Of a DNA stretch of 64,000 nt, positions 7,056 to 15,744 are shown one piece after another. The position numbers and the translations under genes were made by a program. Where the stretch lies: NCBI GenBank assembly GCA_022793895.1, contig JAAWDS010000048.1, positions 1 to 64,000 on the forward strand, given 5' to 3'. The stretch comes from Provencibacterium sp. (GTDB taxonomy: Bacteria; Bacillota; Clostridia; Oscillospirales; Ruminococcaceae). The notes beneath the pieces were generated by a model, which saw only the letters and a list, made by a program, of their open reading frames with translations, was not told the origin of the DNA and searched no databases. Positions within the stretch are counted from its first letter, which is position 1. Each line of letters starts with the position of its first letter.

Positions 7056-9062
7056 ATGACCATCTATGTCGACGCCCATGCTGCCCGCGATGGAGACGGT
7101 ACCAAGGAGAGACCGTTCAAGCGCATCAACGATGCGGCTCAGATTGCCGGGCCTGGAGATGAGGTCCTGGTCGCTCCAGGGATCTACCGCGAATATGTAA
7201 ACCCGCTTCGGGCAGGGACAGAGGATGCCCGAATCACCTACCGCAGCCTGGAGCCTTTGGGGGCTGTCATTACCGGAGCGGAGGAGGTTAAAAGCTGGAA
7301 GCCCTATCAGGGGAACGTTTGGGTATGCCGGATTGGAAACAGCTTGTTTGGCGGCTACAATCCCTATGAGACCTATGTTTACGGCGACTGGTATTTTGCC
7401 GGCCGGAGCAAGCACACCGGGGCCGTGTATCTGAACGATAAGATGCTGTATGAGGCGGAAAGCCTGGACGCCTGCATCCGGGGGGAAACCTCCCCGTATT
7501 CCTGGGAGCCGGAGGCGTCGGTTTTCAAGTGGTACGCCGAGCAGGACGGGAACGAGACGGTTATCTATGCAAACTTCCAGGGTAAAGACCCCAATCAGGA
7601 GAATGTGGAAATCAACGTGCGGCGCAACTGCTTCATGCCGTCCAAAACCGGCGTGGGCTATATTACCGTCCGCGGTTTTAGCATCCATAAGGCGGCCACC
7701 ACCTGGGCGCCGCCGGCCGCTTATCAGGATGGGATGATAGGTCCCCATTGGTCCAAGGGCTGGATCATTGAGGACTGCGAAATCAGTGGCAGCAAGTGCG
7801 CCGGGATCTGTCTGGGCAAGTATCTCGATCCGGAGAACGACCACTATTTCACCCGTAAGCACCTGAAGAGCCCCACGCAGATGGAGCGGGACGCCGTGTG
7901 TAAGGGGCAATATCACGGTTGGCTGAAGGAAAAGGTGGGCAGTCACATCGTCCGCCGCTGCAACATCCATCACTGTGAGCAGGGCGGAATTATCGGGCGC
8001 ATGGGCGGCGTTTTCTCGGTCATTGAGGATAACCATATCCATCACATCAACAATATGATGGAGCTGGGCGGGGCCGAAATAGCCGGTATTAAAATGCACG
8101 CGGCTATTGACGTTATCTACCGCCGGAATTATATCCACCACTGCACGATGGGCATCTGGTGCGACTGGGAGGCGCAGGGAACCCGGATTACCCAAAACCT
8201 GCTGCACGATAACCAGCGCCCCGCATTCGCGAAGCAATTGCCCGGCGGCATGATGAGCCAGGATATCTTTGTGGAGGTCAGCCACGGCCCCACCCTGATC
8301 GACAACAACCTTCTTCTGTCCGATGTGTCGCTGCGTATGGCGACGGAAGGCGTGGCCATGGTGCACAATTTGATCTGCGGCTCCTTCACAGCGGTGGGCG
8401 GCGGCACCGAGCACCTGGTGGAAGGGGTGAACCGCGCGCGCTACACCCCCTACCATATCCCGCACCGCACCGAGGTGATGGGATTTATGACGATACTGCA
8501 TGGCGACGACCGCTTTTATAACAACATTTTTGTCCAGAAGTGGCCGGCAAAGCCGCTGATCGTCCGGCATGACAGCGACGATAAGACCGATTCCGAGAAT
8601 CGCGAGACCGGCACGCACGTGATGGATGAATACCCGACCTATGAGGAATGGATCCAAAAATTTGATATGGATACCGACACGCCGGACATGAAAAAGCTGG
8701 AACCGGCGCACTTCCAGCATCTTCCGGTTTGGGTCGAGGGGAACGTCTATTTCAATGGGGCGAAGGCGTACAAGCAGGAAACCAAGCATCTGGTAGATAC
8801 TAAAAACGAGGTAAAGGTGGACTTGGCGATACAGGACGGACGGCCGGTTCTGTCCACCAATCTCTATGATTTCCTGGACGGGTTCACGGTGGATCGGATC
8901 AACAGCGACGTTTTAGGCGAAGCCTTCGAGCCGGAAGAGCGGTTCGAGAATCCGGACGGAACGCCCATCACCTTTGATCGGGATTATTTTGGCGAGCATC
9001 GCGGCGCCGCTGTCCTGCCGGGGCCGTTTGCACGCAAAGAGGATGCAAACCGGCCGCTTTAA
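7056..9062 (+). CDS. GH120-family beta-xylosidase
   Basis: The protein has 668 residues and no signal peptide, so it is cytoplasmic. It opens with the right-handed beta-helix start (YVDAHAARDGDGT...PFKRINDAA). Long stretches recall the GH120 beta-xylosidase XylC of Thermoanaerobacterium saccharolyticum as I remember it, such as IGPHWSKGWIIED, GIKMHAAIDV and WEAQGTR. The expected nucleophile aspartate is D370 in CDWEAQG and the acid/base glutamate E407 in FVEVSHGP. The spacing between them is about 14 residues longer than in XylC because of an insertion (around 388-402). It would release xylose from imported xylo-oligosaccharides. It is divergent from the aldolase operon and may share its regulator. 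Confidence 0.85.
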   Translation: MTIYVDAHAARDGDGTKERPFKRINDAAQIAGPGDEVLVAPGIYREYVNPLRAGTEDARITYRSLEPLGAVITGAEEVKSWKPYQGNVWVCRIGNSLFGGYNPYETYVYGDWYFAGRSKHTGAVYLNDKMLYEAESLDACIRGETSPYSWEPEASVFKWYAEQDGNETVIYANFQGKDPNQENVEINVRRNCFMPSKTGVGYITVRGFSIHKAATTWAPPAAYQDGMIGPHWSKGWIIEDCEISGSKCAGICLGKYLDPENDHYFTRKHLKSPTQMERDAVCKGQYHGWLKEKVGSHIVRRCNIHHCEQGGIIGRMGGVFSVIEDNHIHHINNMMELGGAEIAGIKMHAAIDVIYRRNYIHHCTMGIWCDWEAQGTRITQNLLHDNQRPAFAKQLPGGMMSQDIFVEVSHGPTLIDNNLLLSDVSLRMATEGVAMVHNLICGSFTAVGGGTEHLVEGVNRARYTPYHIPHRTEVMGFMTILHGDDRFYNNIFVQKWPAKPLIVRHDSDDKTDSENRETGTHVMDEYPTYEEWIQKFDMDTDTPDMKKLEPAHFQHLPVWVEGNVYFNGAKAYKQETKHLVDTKNEVKVDLAIQDGRPVLSTNLYDFLDGFTVDRINSDVLGEAFEPEERFENPDGTPITFDRDYFGEHRGAAVLPGPFARKEDANRPL

Positions 9063-9084
9063 TCACATAGGCGGGTAGCGGAAG

Positions 9085-9122
9085 AAGGGCGCGCTGCAAA
9101 ATAAAATTTTGCAGCGCGCCCT
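9085..9122 (+). terminator. Terminator after the GH120 gene
   Basis: The 18-bp perfect stem has arms AAGGGCGCGCTGCAAAAT and the complement, a 3-nt loop, and a short T-run after it. It belongs to a set of hairpins in this window sharing a GCGCTGCAAAAT-like core. It lies 22 bp past the stop and also faces the end of feoB. Confidence 0.8.
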
Positions 9123-9260
9123 TTGTCTATTTATAGGGCTTTTGCAGTCCCGGCTTTAGCGGCAGACTCTTTTTGTGTTCCCTCCGGCACGCCCCCGCAG
9201 TCCGTGTGTTTTGAAGCGCAGAGGCCAAACTGGGCTACGCTATCCGTATGCGCCGGCCGG

Positions 9261-10649
9261 TTACCCTGGCTCTGGCGGAGGAAACCGCCCGTTGCAGGGG
9301 ACAAAACAGTTGGTTAAAATGGCGATGAGCCGTTCGCGGGGCGAAGAGATGATCCGGCAGCCAGTCACGCCCGCCGCATTGCAGCCAAACCCCATGCACA
9401 TCGTCAACGCCTGCTTGCCGCATGCGCCGCAGCGGTAGAAGGCGTTATCCAGGTTGAAGGCCACCCGCGGCAGATAGCCCAGATCCTCCAGCAGCGTAAA
9501 CAGCGGAAAGAAAATCGCCATTGGCGGCAGCATGACCGATATCACCCAGGCCAACGTTCGGTACATGCCCAGGATCAGCAGCCCATGCAGCCAGGCCGGA
9601 GCGCCCACCGCTAAGAGCCGTCCGCCCAGAAAATCCCCCCATCCGAACAGCCATTCAGAGAGCAGGGCGCTCGGATAGTTCGCCCCCGAAATGGTCAGCC
9701 AGAAAACCAGGCAGAGCAGCGCCAGCATGACCGGGATACCGAAGCGGCGGCTGGTCAAAACCCGGTCTATCTTCAGATCGCGCAGGCTCCGCTCATCCTG
9801 CGCCGTTTGAACGCTGGACAGATAAAGGGCGCGCGCACGCTTTCCAATCGTCCCGACCACCCAATCGTCAAATTGTCCGGGCTGGATGCCGGAAAGCTCC
9901 AACAACCGGCGTGCCTCCGCCACCGCTTTCTCTACCTGTCCCGCGGAAAACGGGAACCCCTTCTCCAGCGCCCAGCGCCGGGCAAAATCCGTCTCTCCTC
10001 CAAGCAGCTTCAGCGCTGCAAAACGCCCGGCGCCGCCGGCATCCGGGAAGCTATTCTCAACCGTCCGCAGCGCGTGCTCCACCACCGGGCCATAAGAGAC
10101 CGGCGGCGCGCTGTTGGGGCTCTTCTCCTTCCGGCAGAGCTGTGCAGCGGCGGCGCACAGTTCCTCCACCCCTGCCCCGGCGGCAGCCGTGGCGGCCACC
10201 ACAGGAATCCCCAGCTCTTCCGCCAGCGCCGCCGTATCCACCCGGATCCCCTTCCGCCGCGCCTCATCCATGAGGTTGACGCAAAGCACAACGTTCGGGG
10301 TAATCTCCAGCGTTTGCAGCAGGAGGCTCAGGCCGCGTTCCAGCGTGATGGCGTCGGCGACGAGAATCGCCGCATCCGGACGGTCGAAGCACAGATAATC
10401 CCGCGCAATCTCCTCCTCCGGCGAGCTGGCGCTGAGCGAATAGGTGCCGGGCAGATCGACAAGGGTGTAACGTTCTTCTTGAAAGAGATACTCTCCGCGG
10501 GCAACCGCCACCGTTTTCCCCGGCCAGTTTCCGGTATGCTGGCGCAGCCCGGTCAGGTAGTTGAACAGCGTGCTTTTCCCAACGTTGGGGTTGCCCATTA
10601 GCGCGATGGTTTTTCCACCGGAGGTATGTAGGTTCTCCGCAGGCTCCAT
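9261..10649 (-). pseudogene. feoB, truncated within the first gate domain
   Basis: The frame gives 462 residues from the ATG at 10649 (1 nt past the feoA stop, GGAGG upstream); normal FeoB is about 650-770. The cytosolic GTPase is intact: GNPNVGKST (G1), DLPGTYSLSA (G3), NLMD (G4), and the helical GDI region follow. The membrane part starts near residue 340 and the frame reaches ILTNCFVPCNGRF, a conserved point of the first gate, then reads PPPEPG and stops. The second gate and C-terminus are missing, and no continuation is seen in any frame before the GH120 terminator. A ferrous-iron channel lacking these helices should not work. This is probably a deletion, or an assembly join at about 9260-9275. 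Confidence 0.8.
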
Positions 10650-10650
10650 G

Positions 10651-10908
10651 TCAGCAGGCACCTCCGTCTCTTTCCACCGGCATAACGGCAATACGGCGGC
10701 TGTCGCAGGCCCGGAGGGCAACGATCGCCCCGCACACCTGGTAGGCCATGGGGTTCCCGGAGGGACTGGCCAGTACCGGACGGACGATGCTGCCCTCCCG
10801 GAAGCCAAGATCCAGTAAACGGCGGCGTTCATTTCCGGCAAAATTCAGCCCCTGAACCCGCGCGCATTGATTCAAAACAAGGTGATTTAAAGGGATTGCG
10901 TTTTTCAT
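10651..10908 (-). CDS. FeoA, ferrous iron transport accessory protein
   Basis: The protein has 85 residues from the ATG at 10908 (AAGGAAGAG upstream); a second ATG 18 nt earlier overlaps that site and is less likely. It is a small SH3-like domain protein with the family's core, including RRRLLDLGFREGSIV and a C-terminal IAVMP strand. FeoA binds FeoB and supports Fe2+ uptake. It is one base from feoB in a two-gene operon. Since feoB is truncated, it may have lost its partner. Confidence 0.9.
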   Translation of the reverse strand: MKNAIPLNHLVLNQCARVQGLNFAGNERRRLLDLGFREGSIVRPVLASPSGNPMAYQVCGAIVALRACDSRRIAVMPVERDGGAC

Positions 10909-10949
10909 GATTCTCTTCCTTTCCATTTTGGTGAACGTTCCTTACTACC

Positions 10950-10978
10950 ATTATAGGAAAGGAGGGGTGATTTGTTGA
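10950..10978 (-). promoter_or_regulatory. Promoter of feoAB
   Basis: On the minus strand a perfect TATAAT (10950-10955) lies 17 bp from a weak TCAACA. The start site would be about 35 nt before the feoA ATG. No clear Fur-box palindrome was recognised. Confidence 0.45.
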
Positions 10979-11011
10979 CCGGACGCCGGCGGCGAACCGG
11001 CCCGGAACGCC

Positions 11012-11049
11012 AAAGGGAGCGCCCGCAAAATGCTGCGGGCGCTCCCTTT
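11012..11049 (-). terminator. Bidirectional terminator between serA and feoA
   Basis: A perfect 16-bp stem (AAAGGGAGCGCCCGCA and complement) has TTTTC on the plus side and TTTGG on the minus side. It lies downstream of leftward serA and would stop read-through into feoAB. Confidence 0.65.
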
Positions 11050-11139
11050 TCTGATAGCTTTTGGGTTTTCCAATCCCCGCCGGAACCGGTTCAGAAAGAG
11101 ACTCCGGTTAAATCCGGAATCCGCCCGGCTGCCGGGACC

Positions 11140-12303
11140 TCAATAGATCGAAACGCGGATGATCCCTTCCAGCTTTCCGATGGAGGCAGCCAGCTCCTCC
11201 GAAAGATCGCTGTTGACATCCACAACGGTATAGGCATAGTCCCCGCGCGATTTGTTGGTCATGTTCTCGATGTTGATCCGGTTTTCCGAGAGCGCGTGGG
11301 TAATCGTCGAAATCATGTTGGGAATGTTGCGGTGGATAACCGCCAGCCGTCCCTGACCCGAACGCTCCATTGTAAGGTTCGGGAGGTTGACCGAGTTGCG
11401 GATATTCCCGTTTTCCAAATAGTCGCGCAGCTCCTCCGCCGCCATGCGCGCGCAGTTGTCCTCCGACTCCGGCGTAGAAGCGCCCAGGTGGGGAATCGCC
11501 ACTACGTTGCGCGCCCCGATGAGCTCGGCCGAGGGGAAATCGGTGACATAGCAGCCGACCTTGCCATCCTCCAGTGCCGCCAACAGGTCCTCGGCAACGC
11601 ACAGCTCCCCGCGCGCGAGGTTGAGGATGCGCACGCCCGCGCGCATGGTATTAATCGACTCGGTGTTCACCATGCCGCGGGTTTCCGGCGTCAGCGGCAC
11701 ATGCAGCGAGATAAAATCACAGTTTTCATAGATCTCCTGAAGCGAAGCGGCGTGCTTGATTTCGCGCGAAATGGCCCAAGCGGCCGCCACCGACATATAG
11801 GGGTCATAGCCGTAGACCTTCATCCCGAAATGACGGGCGGTGTTCGCCACATCCACGCCGATAGCTCCCAAGCCAATCACGCCGAGCGTTTTTCCCTTGA
11901 GCTCCGGCCCGGTAAACTTCCCCTTGCCCTTCTCCACCAAGGCGGGCACGGCGTCGCCTTCCTCTTTAATGGTGTCCAGCCAGCGGATAGCGGGAACGAT
12001 TTTGCGCGCCGAAAGCAGCAGGCCGGTCATGGCCAGCTCCTTCACCGCGTTGGCGTTGGCGCCCGGCGTATTGAAAACCACAATCCCCTCTTCGCTGCAC
12101 CTCTCCACCGGGATGTTGTTGACCCCCGCTCCGGCGCGGGCGATCGCGCGCAGGCCCGGCTCAAAGGCATAGTCGTGCATCTTTGCCGAGCGCACCATGA
12201 CAGCGTCCGGGTTCCCGCACTCCTCGGCGCAGGTATATTGTCCTTTCGGGAAAACGTCCAGCCCCGAAGGGGAAATCTTGTTCAGCAGCTTTATCTGATA
12301 CAT
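11140..12303 (-). CDS. serA: D-3-phosphoglycerate dehydrogenase
   Basis: The protein has 387 residues. It catalyses the first step of serine synthesis, oxidising 3-phosphoglycerate with NAD+. The NAD-binding motif GVIGLGAIG, the catalytic arginine in NLARGEL, the substrate loop and the catalytic histidine in PHLGASTPE are present. A C-terminal ACT domain (about 315-387) suggests serine feedback control. The length fits the short ACT-bearing clostridial type that lacks the intervening domain of longer SerA. The ATG at 12303 has AAAGGAGG upstream. It follows serC by 15 bp in one operon. Confidence 0.95.
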   Translation of the reverse strand: MYQIKLLNKISPSGLDVFPKGQYTCAEECGNPDAVMVRSAKMHDYAFEPGLRAIARAGAGVNNIPVERCSEEGIVVFNTPGANANAVKELAMTGLLLSARKIVPAIRWLDTIKEEGDAVPALVEKGKGKFTGPELKGKTLGVIGLGAIGVDVANTARHFGMKVYGYDPYMSVAAAWAISREIKHAASLQEIYENCDFISLHVPLTPETRGMVNTESINTMRAGVRILNLARGELCVAEDLLAALEDGKVGCYVTDFPSAELIGARNVVAIPHLGASTPESEDNCARMAAEELRDYLENGNIRNSVNLPNLTMERSGQGRLAVIHRNIPNMISTITHALSENRINIENMTNKSRGDYAYTVVDVNSDLSEELAASIGKLEGIIRVSIY

Positions 12304-12318
12304 GGGGCGAAGCCTCCT

Positions 12319-13401
12319 TTAAGCATTCTTCTCTTCAAACTCTTTCATAAAGGCGCAGAGCTTTTCAACGCCCTCCAGCGGCATGGCGTTATAGATCGAG
12401 GCGCGCATGCCGCCTACCGACCGGTGGCCCTTGAGATTGACAAAGCCGGCCGCCTCCGCCTGCTGGACGAACTGCTTGTTCAGCGCGTCCGAACCGGTGA
12501 TGAAGGGGATGTTCATCAAAGAGCGATCGGCCGGTTCGACCGTGCCGCGGAACAGCCGGGAGCTGTCCAAGTAGTCGTAAAACAGCTTCGCCTTTTTCTC
12601 GTTGAAGGCTTTCATTCCTTCCAGGCCGCCCATCTCGTCCCGGATCCATTCCAGAACGAGCTTGCAGATGTAAATCGCATAGCAGGGCGGGGTGTTATAC
12701 ATCGAACCGTTATCGGCATGGATCTTGTAGTCAAACATCGTCGGCACATCCGGCCCGGCGTTTCCAACCAGGTCCTTGCGCACGATCACAACGGTGAGGC
12801 CGGCAGGGCCCATGTTCTTCTGCGCGCCCGCATAGACGAGGCCGAAGCGGCGGATATCCACCGGCTCGCTCAGAATACAGCTCGACATATCCGCTACCAG
12901 CGGGACATTGCCGGTATCCGGCAGCTCATGGAACCGGGTGCCATAGATGGTGTTGTTGTAGCAGATGTGGAAATAGTCCGCCTCCGGGTCGAAGTCCGCC
13001 GGGTCCAGCTTGGGGATATAGGAATAGGTTTTGTCGGAGGAATCGGCAACCGCATGGGCAGTCAGGAACTTTTTCCCCTCGCTGAAAGCCTTTTTCGCCC
13101 ATTGGCCGGTCAGGACGAAATCAGCGCGCCCCTTTTTTTTCAGGTTCATCGGTACCATGGCGAACTGACTGGAAGCGCCGCCCTGTAAAAACAGAACGTC
13201 ATAATCGTCCGGGATCTGCAACGTCTGGCGCAGCAGGCTCTCACAGCCGCCGATGATCTCCTCATATTGACTGGAACGATGGCTCATCTCCATGACCGAT
13301 TGACCGCAGCCATGGTAATCGAGCATCTCGTCCGCCGCCTTTTGCAGCACCGATTCCGGCAGCACGGATGGTCCCGCAGAGAAATTATAGACTCTCGCCA
13401 T
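12319..13401 (-). CDS. serC: Phosphoserine aminotransferase
   Basis: The protein has 360 residues, the usual SerC length. It transfers an amino group from glutamate to 3-phosphohydroxypyruvate, the second step of serine synthesis. It starts with the characteristic YNFSAGPSVLPESVL, binds phosphate through GGASSQF, and holds the PLP lysine in YAGAQKNMGPAG. It is first in the serC-serA operon, with AGGAGG before the ATG at 13401 and a strong promoter about 80 nt upstream. Confidence 0.96.
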   Translation of the reverse strand: MARVYNFSAGPSVLPESVLQKAADEMLDYHGCGQSVMEMSHRSSQYEEIIGGCESLLRQTLQIPDDYDVLFLQGGASSQFAMVPMNLKKKGRADFVLTGQWAKKAFSEGKKFLTAHAVADSSDKTYSYIPKLDPADFDPEADYFHICYNNTIYGTRFHELPDTGNVPLVADMSSCILSEPVDIRRFGLVYAGAQKNMGPAGLTVVIVRKDLVGNAGPDVPTMFDYKIHADNGSMYNTPPCYAIYICKLVLEWIRDEMGGLEGMKAFNEKKAKLFYDYLDSSRLFRGTVEPADRSLMNIPFITGSDALNKQFVQQAEAAGFVNLKGHRSVGGMRASIYNAMPLEGVEKLCAFMKEFEEKNA

Positions 13402-13481
13402 TGTAACTCAACGCCTCCTGTAAGTATAATCGCATCCGGCAGACAATATGGACGCTTTACCGGGTTAAAAACGATATCTCC

Positions 13482-13510
13482 ATTATATGAGGGGAACCGA
13501 AAGAAGTCAA
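13482..13510 (-). promoter_or_regulatory. Promoter of serC-serA
   Basis: On the minus strand TTGACT and TATAAT are separated by 17 bp, close to the housekeeping consensus. The leader is about 75 nt. No T-box or other leader motif is visible. Confidence 0.75.
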
Positions 13511-13700
13511 TCCATTTTAAGAAATTTGTTTTTCTAAGCAAAACAAATGTATATTCTATAAAGACATTCACCATTTTCCGCCTGCTTTTTAGCAATTCCT
13601 CCGCAAAAAGAAAAGCGGTTGAAAAGAATATGAATGTCTCATCTTCTTTTCATGCCGCTAAAGGCTCCCGCCGGCCGTCCCATTCTTCCCCCCGAAGCAG

Positions 13701-14267
13701 TCAATACCTGCCTGCATAAACTCTTTTGGCTTCAGCCGTCCATTTTTTAACAAACGCTGCCTTAGCATCCGTATAAGCGTCCCGATTATGCTCAAACCGC
13801 TTCCACAACTGCAATTTCATCGTTTCATATTCCTTGGCTGTCTGCATATGTTCGTTCAAATAATCTCTAAAATACAATTCGTCATTATCTCCGGCATAGC
13901 GCAGGTGCAGGTGAAAAACCTTGCCGGCAAATCCGTCCTTCGTATATCCGCGATTAAAGGATATTCTCCCCGCCCCGGCCGACATACGAATAAATCCGTT
14001 CCTTTCAATGACCCCTGCCATCTTCTCCATATCGGAATCCTTCGATACTTCAATCAGTATGTCAACAATATCCTTCGCCCATATCCCCGCTATTGCCGTG
14101 CTTCCGATATGGCTGATTCTCTCAACCGGGTACTCGGACAATATAATTTTTAGAAAGGCTTCGAGTTCATCATAATATAGGGCCCATTTATCATTCGGTT
14201 CGACCAGGAAGATAGGGAACAGCTCCCATAATTCTTCCAAGGACATTTCCGATAGTTCTTTTCCCAT
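13701..14267 (-). CDS. GrpB/UPF0157-family protein
   Basis: The protein has 188 residues. The family motif RISHIGSTAI and an aspartate-bearing segment (KDIVDILIEV) place it in the GrpB (UPF0157) group, which has a nucleotidyltransferase-like fold. The biochemical role is not settled. GGGAGG precedes the ATG at 14267. It follows the MATE gene by 29 bp on the same strand, and could be read from the same transcript. Confidence 0.88.
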   Translation of the reverse strand: MGKELSEMSLEELWELFPIFLVEPNDKWALYYDELEAFLKIILSEYPVERISHIGSTAIAGIWAKDIVDILIEVSKDSDMEKMAGVIERNGFIRMSAGAGRISFNRGYTKDGFAGKVFHLHLRYAGDNDELYFRDYLNEHMQTAKEYETMKLQLWKRFEHNRDAYTDAKAAFVKKWTAEAKRVYAGRY

Positions 14268-14296
14268 TTTCAGCCTCCCTCAAAACCGGAACCTCT

Positions 14297-15658
14297 CTAA
14301 GCCTCTTCCCCGTCCGCATGCGGGAGACGCGCGGCGCGCCGGTAGTAAACGGCGGCCAGCAAAACGGCGGCGGCCAGCCATGCGGCGTCCTCCGCAAAGA
14401 AAAGGCCGGTTTCCCCAATGACCAGCGGCAGCAGAAGGATGACGCCCATGCGCAGGGCCAGCTCCGCCACTCCGGAAAGCAGCGGCGTGAGGGTATCCCC
14501 CATCCCCTGCAAGGCGGAGCGGTAAACATAAAGCAGATAGAGAACCGGCAGCCCATAGCTCATAACCGTCAGGTAGAAATAGGCGATGTCCAGCACGGCG
14601 GAAACCACCTCGGCCTCCCCTGAGATGAAGAGACTGAGAATGGACCGGCCAAACAGCAGCATGGCCGCCGCAATGATCGCCGCCGTGACAATCCCCATCC
14701 CGGCGGCGCTGCGCGTCCCCTGCCGGATGCGGCTATAGCGGCGCGCGCCCAGGTTCTGGCCGGCATAGGTCGCCATCGAGAAGCCGAAGGAGGTAGCCGC
14801 CACCTCCAGAATCCCATAGAGCTTGTTGGTCGCGGTAAAGCCCGCTACATAAAGGAAGCCGAAGCCGTTAATGACATATTGCACCACCATGCCGCCCACC
14901 GAGATCACGATATTCTGAAACGCAATCGGAAAGCCCAGCCGCATCAGCTTCCGGCAGAGGTCCCGGTCCGGCCGCCAATCCTGCCTGCGCAGGGCAAGGG
15001 CCGGTATCTGCCGCACCACCCATAGGCAGAACAGGCAGGAAAACGCCTCGGCCAAAACGGTGGCCAGCGCCGCCCCCGCAACTCCCCAATGAAAACCGAC
15101 GACGAAGAGCAGATCCAGCGCAATATTGGTCAGGGCGGCTATCACCATCGCCGCCAGCGGAGCGCGGCTGTTGCCCAGCGAACGCAGGATGGAGGCCAGC
15201 ACGTTATAGCCCGCATAGACCGCCAGGCCCCCGAAGATCACCATGCAGTAGGCGGCCGCATCCTCCAGAATGTTCTCCGGCGTGTTCAAAAAGCGCAGCA
15301 GCGGCCGCAGCGTCAACAGGCTGGCCGCCGTCGCTAAAACGGCGATTCCCGCCGTCAGCAGCGCCGACATGGCGCAGCAGCGCCGCAGGCCCTCCCCATC
15401 CTCCGCGCCGAAGCGCTGCGCGGTCAGGATGGAAAAGCCCTGCGTGATCCCCGTAATAATCCCTTGCACCAGGTAAAGCAGCCATTCCACCGCGCCCAGC
15501 GCCGCCAGCGCCTCTACCCCCACAAACTGCCCGACAATCATCGCGTCCATAAGGGTATACATCTGCTGAACGATGTTTCCCACCATCAGCGGCAGGGCAA
15601 AGGCGAGCAGCAGCCCGGCGGGCCTGCCCTCGGTCATATCCCTTGTGTTTCCCGCCAT
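14297..15658 (-). CDS. MATE-family efflux transporter
   Basis: The protein has 453 residues with about 12 predicted hydrophobic helices in two halves. The start of helix 1 (LALPLMVGNIVQQMYTLMDA in outline) and repeated G-rich turns are typical of MATE multidrug/cation antiporters. The ATG at 15658 has GGAGG upstream. The substrate cannot be inferred. Three short duplicated helices pairs give the usual internal symmetry. It lies between a NERD-like gene, separated by a terminator-like hairpin, and the GrpB gene. Confidence 0.92.
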   Translation of the reverse strand: MAGNTRDMTEGRPAGLLLAFALPLMVGNIVQQMYTLMDAMIVGQFVGVEALAALGAVEWLLYLVQGIITGITQGFSILTAQRFGAEDGEGLRRCCAMSALLTAGIAVLATAASLLTLRPLLRFLNTPENILEDAAAYCMVIFGGLAVYAGYNVLASILRSLGNSRAPLAAMVIAALTNIALDLLFVVGFHWGVAGAALATVLAEAFSCLFCLWVVRQIPALALRRQDWRPDRDLCRKLMRLGFPIAFQNIVISVGGMVVQYVINGFGFLYVAGFTATNKLYGILEVAATSFGFSMATYAGQNLGARRYSRIRQGTRSAAGMGIVTAAIIAAAMLLFGRSILSLFISGEAEVVSAVLDIAYFYLTVMSYGLPVLYLLYVYRSALQGMGDTLTPLLSGVAELALRMGVILLLPLVIGETGLFFAEDAAWLAAAVLLAAVYYRRAARLPHADGEEA

Positions 15659-15704
15659 TGTCCATCCTCCCTTCCTCCGGCATGCAAAAAGGCCGGAACA
15701 AACG

Positions 15705-15731
15705 AGGGGAAGCCGCCCGGCGGCCTCCCCT
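15705..15731 (-). terminator. Probable terminator of the NERD-like gene
   Basis: AGGGGAAGCCGCC pairs with GGCGGCCTCCCCT with one mismatch, and on the minus strand the stem is followed by CGTTTGTT. It lies 14 bp past the NERD-like stop and before the MATE gene. Confidence 0.5.
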
Positions 15732-15744
15732 GCAAGCTCCCGCT

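Noticed and set aside
6811..7059. 82-codon open frame before the GH120 gene
   Set aside because: It has no site, no recognisable motif, and would overlap the GH120 start; the region is better explained as leader and promoter.
7026..8789. Long antisense open frame opposite the GH120 gene
   Set aside because: The composition is a shadow of the real gene; the sense product has clear family motifs. The same applies to the long antisense frames over serA-serC, ispD-yesL, mutS and iolD.
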